Assembly: GCA_015066165.1 (NCBI GenBank)
Contig: SVOX01000002.1
Coordinates: 1-38,611, forward strand
DNA: 38,611 bases
Direction: 5' to 3'
From: Oscillospiraceae bacterium
GTDB lineage: Bacteria; Bacillota; Clostridia; Oscillospirales; Acutalibacteraceae
Shown: positions 34,930 through 38,611 of the stretch, piece after piece
Position numbering within the stretch: the first letter of the stretch is position 1
How the letters are laid out: every line of letters starts with the position of its first letter
The notes under the pieces: generated by a model
What the model was told of the DNA's origin: nothing
The model's database searches: none
Seen by the model: the letters and a program-made list of their open reading frames with translations, nothing else
Position numbers and translations under genes: made by a program

Positions 34930-35858
34930 AAAGAAACCTCATTTAAAATTTCTATTTCTTTTTTTGTTAAAGACCAGTCAAGCGCTTCCAAATTTGAAAG
35001 CATTTGGTTTTTATTCTTGACACCTGCGATAACAACGGAATCTTGTATGTTATCCAAAATAAATCTTATGGCGGTGGAAGCAACGGTTTTACCATGATTT
35101 TGAGCAATTACTTTAAGTTGTTCCACAATTTCGAGATTCTTCTTAAGTTTTTCGCCATGGAAGTTTACGTAAATTTCACGGCTTCTTCTGTCACTTGAGT
35201 CGAATTTAGTGTTTATATCATATTTTCCTGTTAATATACCTTGTCCTAAACTGCCCCAAGTGAGAGGAGTGGCATTAAGTTTGTTTGATACATACTGTAT
35301 ATCGTTTTCAAATTTTCTACAAGCAAGTGAATATTCATTTTGAAAATTAACAAAAAGATTTTTATAAGGTAAGAGTTCGCTCAATTTTTCCCCTTGAATG
35401 TTGCTTAATCCAAAGTAACGAATCTTTCCTTCTTTTTGTAGAGTTTTAAGTCCGTTTACTACTTCTTCAATAGGAGTGTCATCGCGATAGTGTATTACAT
35501 AGATATCGATATAATCGGTATTAAGACGGGTTAAACTTTTTTCTAACGCTTCACGCATATATTGCGGAGAATTATCATAAACGGTTTTACCGTCGATTAT
35601 TCTAACACCGAATTTTGATTGAATAACAATGTTATTTCGGCGGTTTTTTAAACCTTTTGCTAAAGTTAGTTCAGATTGACCTAAACCATAAGTGTCGGCT
35701 GTGTCGAAAAAGTTAACACCGTTACCGATTGCGGTATCAATGGCATCTAAAAAATTATTTTCATTGGTTTCTCCCCAGCCGTATCCGCCCATTGGACAAC
35801 CTCCCATGCAAAAACGGGAAACGGAAAGGTCGGAGTTTTTTAAAGTTATGTATTCCAT
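34926..35858 (-). CDS. Aldo/keto reductase
   Basis: This 310-residue NAD(P)H-dependent oxidoreductase has an (alpha/beta)8 barrel fold. The catalytic tetrad is intact: D52 and Y57 in FFDTADTYGLGQSE, K82 in QSKFG and H123 in IYVIHYRDD. The C-terminal cofactor-binding part has VASTAIRFILDN and VVIAGVKNKNQM. In the operon it sits between the priming transferase and the acyltransferase/transketolase genes. A role in reducing a keto-sugar or ketose is plausible but is inference. An AGGAAAT ribosome binding site precedes the ATG. Confidence 0.9.
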   Translation of the reverse strand: MEYITLKNSDLSVSRFCMGGCPMGGYGWGETNENNFLDAIDTAIGNGVNFFDTADTYGLGQSELTLAKGLKNRRNNIVIQSKFGVRIIDGKTVYDNSPQYMREALEKSLTRLNTDYIDIYVIHYRDDTPIEEVVNGLKTLQKEGKIRYFGLSNIQGEKLSELLPYKNLFVNFQNEYSLACRKFENDIQYVSNKLNATPLTWGSLGQGILTGKYDINTKFDSSDRRSREIYVNFHGEKLKKNLEIVEQLKVIAQNHGKTVASTAIRFILDNIQDSVVIAGVKNKNQMLSNLEALDWSLTKKEIEILNEVSL

Positions 35859-35860
35859 AT

Positions 35861-36601
35861 TTATTTCCTTTTAAAAATAACATTTAAAGCTTTTTTGAGT
35901 ACATGTAAAATAGTCAATACAAAGAGTTTGACATCGGTTTTGAAAGAAATTTTATTTACATATTTGAGACGAAGTTGATTTTTCTTTTCCAAAACATATT
36001 TTTCGTAAATTTCATCAGCGTTATCAGAACCTACCAATTCATCAAGATTTATAAATTCAATAGAACTAAAATCGGTTATTCCGGGACGAACGTTGAGTAT
36101 GTATTTTTGGAGGGGGGTGTATTGATTTGTGTATTGAGTAAGTTCAGGTCTGGGACCGATAAAACTCATAGAACCGTTAATGATGTTTATTAACTGTGCT
36201 ATCTCATCTAATTTTGTTTTTCTTAAAAAGTTGCCCACTTTAGTTATTCTTGAATCGTTGAGTGCGGTTGTTCCGCCACCGATTTTATCAGCATCTTTTA
36301 CCATAGTGCGAAACTTGTTGATTTTAAATGTTTTGTCTTTATATCCGCCACGTTCGGCACGATAAAAAATGGGAAAACCGGTTTCAATAACTATACAAGC
36401 GGAAATAATTAAATAAATTGGCAATAAAATTATGAATAAAATCAATGCCAATGAAAAATCAATAATTCTTTTTGTGTATAAATTATAAAAACCGGAACAT
36501 TTTTTTTCTAAAGTTTTAGGATCGAATTCTAAAGGTTCGGTTACAGTAAAGTTAATTGTATTGATGTTGGGCTTTGTATCATCGATAACCGTGTTTGGCA
36601 C
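35861..36601 (-). CDS. Priming phosphoglycosyl transferase (bacterial sugar transferase)
   Basis: This 246-residue monotopic phosphoglycosyl transferase starts the repeat unit by moving a sugar-1-phosphate from a UDP-sugar to undecaprenyl phosphate. A membrane (re-entrant) helix at about 47-68 is followed by FYRAERGGYKDKTFKINKFR, the catalytic D132-E133 in KLDEIAQLINII and SFIGPRPEL at 146-154. The short length indicates the PglC-like minimal form, without the extra domain of WbaP/WcaJ. The start is GTG with GGTGAT upstream, about 35 nt after the predicted transcription start. It is the first gene of the operon, which suits its priming role. Confidence 0.94.
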   Translation of the reverse strand: MPNTVIDDTKPNINTINFTVTEPLEFDPKTLEKKCSGFYNLYTKRIIDFSLALILFIILLPIYLIISACIVIETGFPIFYRAERGGYKDKTFKINKFRTMVKDADKIGGGTTALNDSRITKVGNFLRKTKLDEIAQLINIINGSMSFIGPRPELTQYTNQYTPLQKYILNVRPGITDFSSIEFINLDELVGSDNADEIYEKYVLEKKNQLRLKYVNKISFKTDVKLFVLTILHVLKKALNVIFKRK

Positions 36602-36642
36602 TTTATATCACCATCAAATCTAAAAATAGTAAATACATATAT

Positions 36643-36671
36643 ATAATAACATAATATACATTATAAGTCAA
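36643..36671 (-). promoter_or_regulatory. Promoter of the capsule operon
   Basis: On the minus strand a -35 box TTGACT (36666-36671), 17 bp and a -10 box TATTAT (36643-36648) predict a start near 36636, leaving a leader of about 35 nt. It is the only good promoter seen before the 22-gene run. The leader is too short for a riboswitch, and I see no attenuator or JUMPstart-like (GGCGGTAG) element in it. Confidence 0.75.
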
Positions 36672-36706
36672 ATAAAATAACAGAGGTGAAATTTGGTCAT
36701 AAACAC

Positions 36707-36740
36707 AAAAAACCCCTCGTTTTTGGAAACAAGGGGTTTG
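36707..36740 (-). terminator. Intrinsic terminator of the SGNH hydrolase gene
   Basis: On the minus strand AAACCCCTTGTTT pairs with AAACGAGGGGTTT (one mismatch) and is followed by a short T-run. It starts 4 bp after the hydrolase stop and ends just upstream of the capsule promoter, insulating the operon. Confidence 0.85.
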
Positions 36741-36743
36741 GGG

Positions 36744-37925
36744 TTAAATTTGGGCTAAAAGAGCACCGATATGAACAGGGTTTTCGTTTGCGTTTTTGAG
36801 TGTTACGGTGTGGCTTTCGTTTGACAATCCGGCTTTTAAGAAATATGCTTCGGTGTGGGGGTAGCGTTGGAAGCCCATTTTTTCGTCGTTGATTTCAAAT
36901 TTGTGCCATTCACCGCTGTCTATCTGGAATTCGAGATTTACATCAATTTTTCTTTGCATACCAAGTAAAATGCCCAATATACTGCCGTTGAACTTGGTTG
37001 TTAGGGTGGCATTTTGTCCTAATTTTATGTAATTATCGGTGAGCGGATGGTTGTATTTTTCGTCAAAGTTTGTGCCGTATAGGTCAACGCACATAGGAGA
37101 ATTTGAAAGTTCAAACTCACCTTCAATTTTCATATCGTTTGCGGTTAGCATTTTTGGGGTGTAAAGTTCTTGTGACAAAACTGCGGGGTGATTTTGAGCA
37201 CGGTTTATAAGTGCGCCACCGTTATCTGTGAGAAGCGGTTCTAAAACTTTGACAATTTCATCAAGATATACCTTGTAACCCAAAGCGCTTGGATGCAGAT
37301 TATCAACTGAATATTTAAGCGTTTTAGTTTCGGCACGTTCGGTAGGGGCGCTTTCGGAGTCGGTGTTTTTTAGGCGTTGAAGTGCAATACCAACGTCAAT
37401 GAAAGGCAAGCCGTAATGGTCGGCAATGTTTTTGTGCACCTGTTTTTTTGGTAAATTTGTAACATCCATTGTGTTTGTTGCAACAATCACAATATCAGCA
37501 AACGGATTGATTTTTCTAATGTTTATAACAAGTGACTCAACTTCTGATTGTACAATATCGGCAGAGTGTTCGCCATATACCCAGTCGTTTGAAGTGAACT
37601 CAATGAAAACAAGGTCGGGGATATCGTGACCGTTGTTGTTCATAAGCGTTTTTTCAAGGCGGTAAAGACCTAATTGCGAGTGCGTATCCGAAACACCGGC
37701 ATTGACAGTTTGAATGTCGGCTTTGGGGAATTTTTGGCGGAACCAAGCGGTAGTGCGGTTAACGTAAGAGTTGGCTATGGTGCCTTCTTCGCCTTCTATG
37801 CGTTCGCCGTTTCGAAGGATGATTTTACACGAACCGCCAAGGGTTATAGAACCGCCAAGATAACCGATTGTGAGTTTGTTTTTTTGAGTTAAAAGTTTGT
37901 ATGTGTTTTGTAATGGAGAGTTCAT
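36744..37925 (-). CDS. SGNH/GDSL-type hydrolase
   Basis: This 393-residue protein has an N-terminal SGNH hydrolase domain: block I GGSITLGG at about 24-31 with the nucleophile Ser26, block III FTSNDW, and the Asp-His pair in DNLHPSALGYKVYLDE. A C-terminal beta-rich domain (about 250-393) follows, possibly for carbohydrate binding. No signal peptide is visible, so it seems cytoplasmic. Such esterases often remove acetyl groups from sugars; a link to capsule metabolism is only suggested by position. It has its own promoter (37967-37995) and terminator, so it is not part of the capsule operon. A small A/T hairpin (TTTTTACA with TGTAAAAA) surrounds the leader just before the ATG. Confidence 0.9.
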   Translation of the reverse strand: MNSPLQNTYKLLTQKNKLTIGYLGGSITLGGSCKIILRNGERIEGEEGTIANSYVNRTTAWFRQKFPKADIQTVNAGVSDTHSQLGLYRLEKTLMNNNGHDIPDLVFIEFTSNDWVYGEHSADIVQSEVESLVINIRKINPFADIVIVATNTMDVTNLPKKQVHKNIADHYGLPFIDVGIALQRLKNTDSESAPTERAETKTLKYSVDNLHPSALGYKVYLDEIVKVLEPLLTDNGGALINRAQNHPAVLSQELYTPKMLTANDMKIEGEFELSNSPMCVDLYGTNFDEKYNHPLTDNYIKLGQNATLTTKFNGSILGILLGMQRKIDVNLEFQIDSGEWHKFEINDEKMGFQRYPHTEAYFLKAGLSNESHTVTLKNANENPVHIGALLAQI

Positions 37926-37966
37926 TTTTTACACCGTCTTTCTTTTTGTAAAAACTCCTTAATTGA

Positions 37967-37995
37967 ATTATACTCGCATTTGCCAAATTTTTCAA
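37967..37995 (-). promoter_or_regulatory. Promoter of the SGNH hydrolase gene
   Basis: On the minus strand a -35 box TTGAAA (37990-37995), a 17-bp spacer and a perfect -10 box TATAAT (37967-37972) lie 42 bp before the ATG. The -35 lies inside the larger inverted repeat at 37978-38024. Confidence 0.8.
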
Positions 37996-38024
37996 TAGTA
38001 ATATAGTGCTATATTTTGGTAAAT
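37978..38024. promoter_or_regulatory. Nested palindrome in the divergent control region
   Basis: An outer inverted repeat, ATTTGCCAAA (37978-37987) with TTTGGTAAAT (38015-38024), one mismatch, encloses a perfect inner palindrome AATATAG-TG-CTATATT (38000-38015). It overlaps the -35 of the SGNH promoter and lies just upstream of the deacetylase promoter, so it could be an operator for both. The binding protein is unknown. Confidence 0.55.
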
Positions 38025-38054
38025 TTGTGGCTTTTTTAAGGTTTAGAATATAAT
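38025..38054 (+). promoter_or_regulatory. Candidate promoter of the polysaccharide deacetylase gene
   Basis: A perfect -10 box TATAAT (38049-38054) is preceded at 18 bp by a weak -35 box TTGTGG (38025-38030). The poor -35 may mean that an activator or another sigma factor is used. Confidence 0.55.
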
Positions 38055-38056
38055 AC

Positions 38057-38094
38057 AAGCACCCGCTCATATTCTTTAATACGAAAGGGTGCTT
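38057..38094 (+). promoter_or_regulatory. Stem-loop covering the deacetylase ribosome binding site
   Basis: AAGCACCC (38057-38064) is complementary to GGGTGCTT (38087-38094), with a 22-nt loop. The right arm contains the ribosome binding site AAAGGGTG, 8 nt before the ATG. If the transcript starts near 38060, most of the stem would still form and could limit translation. This is inferred from sequence only. Confidence 0.4.
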
Positions 38095-38097
38095 TTT

Positions 38098-38611
38098 ATG
38101 AAATATTTTGTTATTACAAAAAAACAATTAATGTATGTACTTGTGTTTGCATTGACTGCGATAGTTGGGTTGGTTTGTTCAGTTAATATTTTTGCCACCA
38201 ACGACCGATTGTTGCCGATTTACTGTGTTGAAACTGATAAAAAACAGGTTGCAATTTCGTTTGATGCGGCATGGGGAAATGACGACACACAGCAACTTAT
38301 AGATATTCTTGGTGAATATGACGTGCCGGCGACGTTTTTTGTTGTTGGGGCTTGGGTTGATAAGTATCCCGAATCGGTGAAAGCGCTCTCAGATGCGGGA
38401 CATCAAATACAAAATCACTCTAATACTCACCCGCATATGCCACAACTTTCACGTGCGCAAATGAAGGATGAAATCACCTGTTGTAACGAGAAAATTAAGC
38501 AAATAACTGGGGTGGAGCCAACGCTTTTGCGACCGCCTTATGGTGACTATGATAACGCACTTATTGAAACAATGAACGAACTAAAAATGGCAACAATTCA
38601 GTGGGACGTTG
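38098..38611 (+). CDS. PdaB-like polysaccharide deacetylase (truncated by window end)
   Basis: About 171 N-terminal residues are visible; the 3' end lies outside the window. A signal/anchor segment spans about 12-33. The NodB-type deacetylase domain follows: SFDAAWGND at about 54-62, the metal-binding histidines H107 and H111 in NHSNTH, and LRPPYGDYD at about 144-152. The usual second aspartate of the first motif (DD) is alanine (A57), as in the PdaB/YlxY-like branch whose motif reads FDAAWG or FNISWG. PdaB in Bacillus acts in spore cortex maintenance, so a spore or wall role is possible; chitin or peptidoglycan deacetylation is not shown. Confidence 0.92.
   Translation, partial: MKYFVITKKQLMYVLVFALTAIVGLVCSVNIFATNDRLLPIYCVETDKKQVAISFDAAWGNDDTQQLIDILGEYDVPATFFVVGAWVDKYPESVKALSDAGHQIQNHSNTHPHMPQLSRAQMKDEITCCNEKIKQITGVEPTLLRPPYGDYDNALIETMNELKMATIQWDV

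Noticed and set aside
36602..36642. Riboswitch, attenuator or JUMPstart-like leader for the capsule operon
   Set aside because: The predicted leader is only about 35 nt and shows neither a stem-loop nor a GGCGGTAG element.
9523..36671. The capsule locus as a mobile genomic island
   Set aside because: No integrase, transposase, tRNA or direct-repeat attachment site was found at either edge, and base composition looks similar to the flanks by eye.

Overview
The window looks like chromosomal DNA of a low-GC Bacillota, most likely a Clostridia/Oscillospirales-type gut bacterium. The evidence is A/T-rich intergenic DNA, strong sigma-A-like promoters (TTGAAA-17-TATAAT), GGAGG-type ribosome binding sites, an SRP RNA gene directly upstream of dnaX, a G5/M23 cell-wall peptidase, EpsG-type polymerases and no outer-membrane genes. 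The genus assignment is inference. No tRNA, insertion sequence, phage gene or CRISPR array was found.

Layout. 1-1407: the 5' part of dnaX (minus strand) and its SRP RNA. 1426-3777: a short plus-strand operon (NUDIX hydrolase, RING-finger membrane protein, galU) ending in a bidirectional terminator. 3781-5838: a convergent U32 'peptidase' of the RNA-hydroxylation type (minus). 5897-9515: apgM, a TrhA/hemolysin III membrane protein and a G5-M23 peptidase (plus), with two interesting intergenic regions: a cluster of DnaA-box-like 9-mers, and a promoter carrying a WalR-like box. 9523-36671: one long minus-strand capsule/exopolysaccharide operon of 22 genes from a single visible promoter (36643-36671), with tight spacing or overlaps almost throughout. 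36707-38611: a minus-strand SGNH hydrolase and a divergent, truncated PdaB-like polysaccharide deacetylase sharing a palindromic control region.

How the operon works, in transcription order (descending coordinates). A phosphoglycosyl transferase primes the lipid carrier. An aldo/keto reductase, an acyltransferase-3 protein and a split transketolase pair follow. A nucleotide-sugar 6-dehydrogenase and a WbpP-type 4-epimerase should make a UDP-HexNAc uronic acid. A TupA-like ATP-grasp protein may amidate that uronate. Eight glycosyltransferases build the repeat unit. Two tandem EpsG-type polymerases and a Wzx flippase act on it. A pyruvyltransferase fused to an FrhB-like Fe-S domain may decorate it. 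CapE/CapF and a WecB/CapG epimerase (with a nucleotidyltransferase-fold gene between capF and wecB) make UDP-N-acetyl-L-fucosamine. No Wzz/Wze-type chain-length kinase, phosphatase or LCP ligase lies in the operon. galU upstream can supply UDP-glucose.

The least ordinary items are the duplicated polymerase with a fossil of the neighbouring glycosyltransferase 3' end, the pyruvyltransferase-FrhB fusion, the transketolase pair, the TupA-like ligase beside uronate genes, the DnaA-box cluster and the WalR-like promoter.
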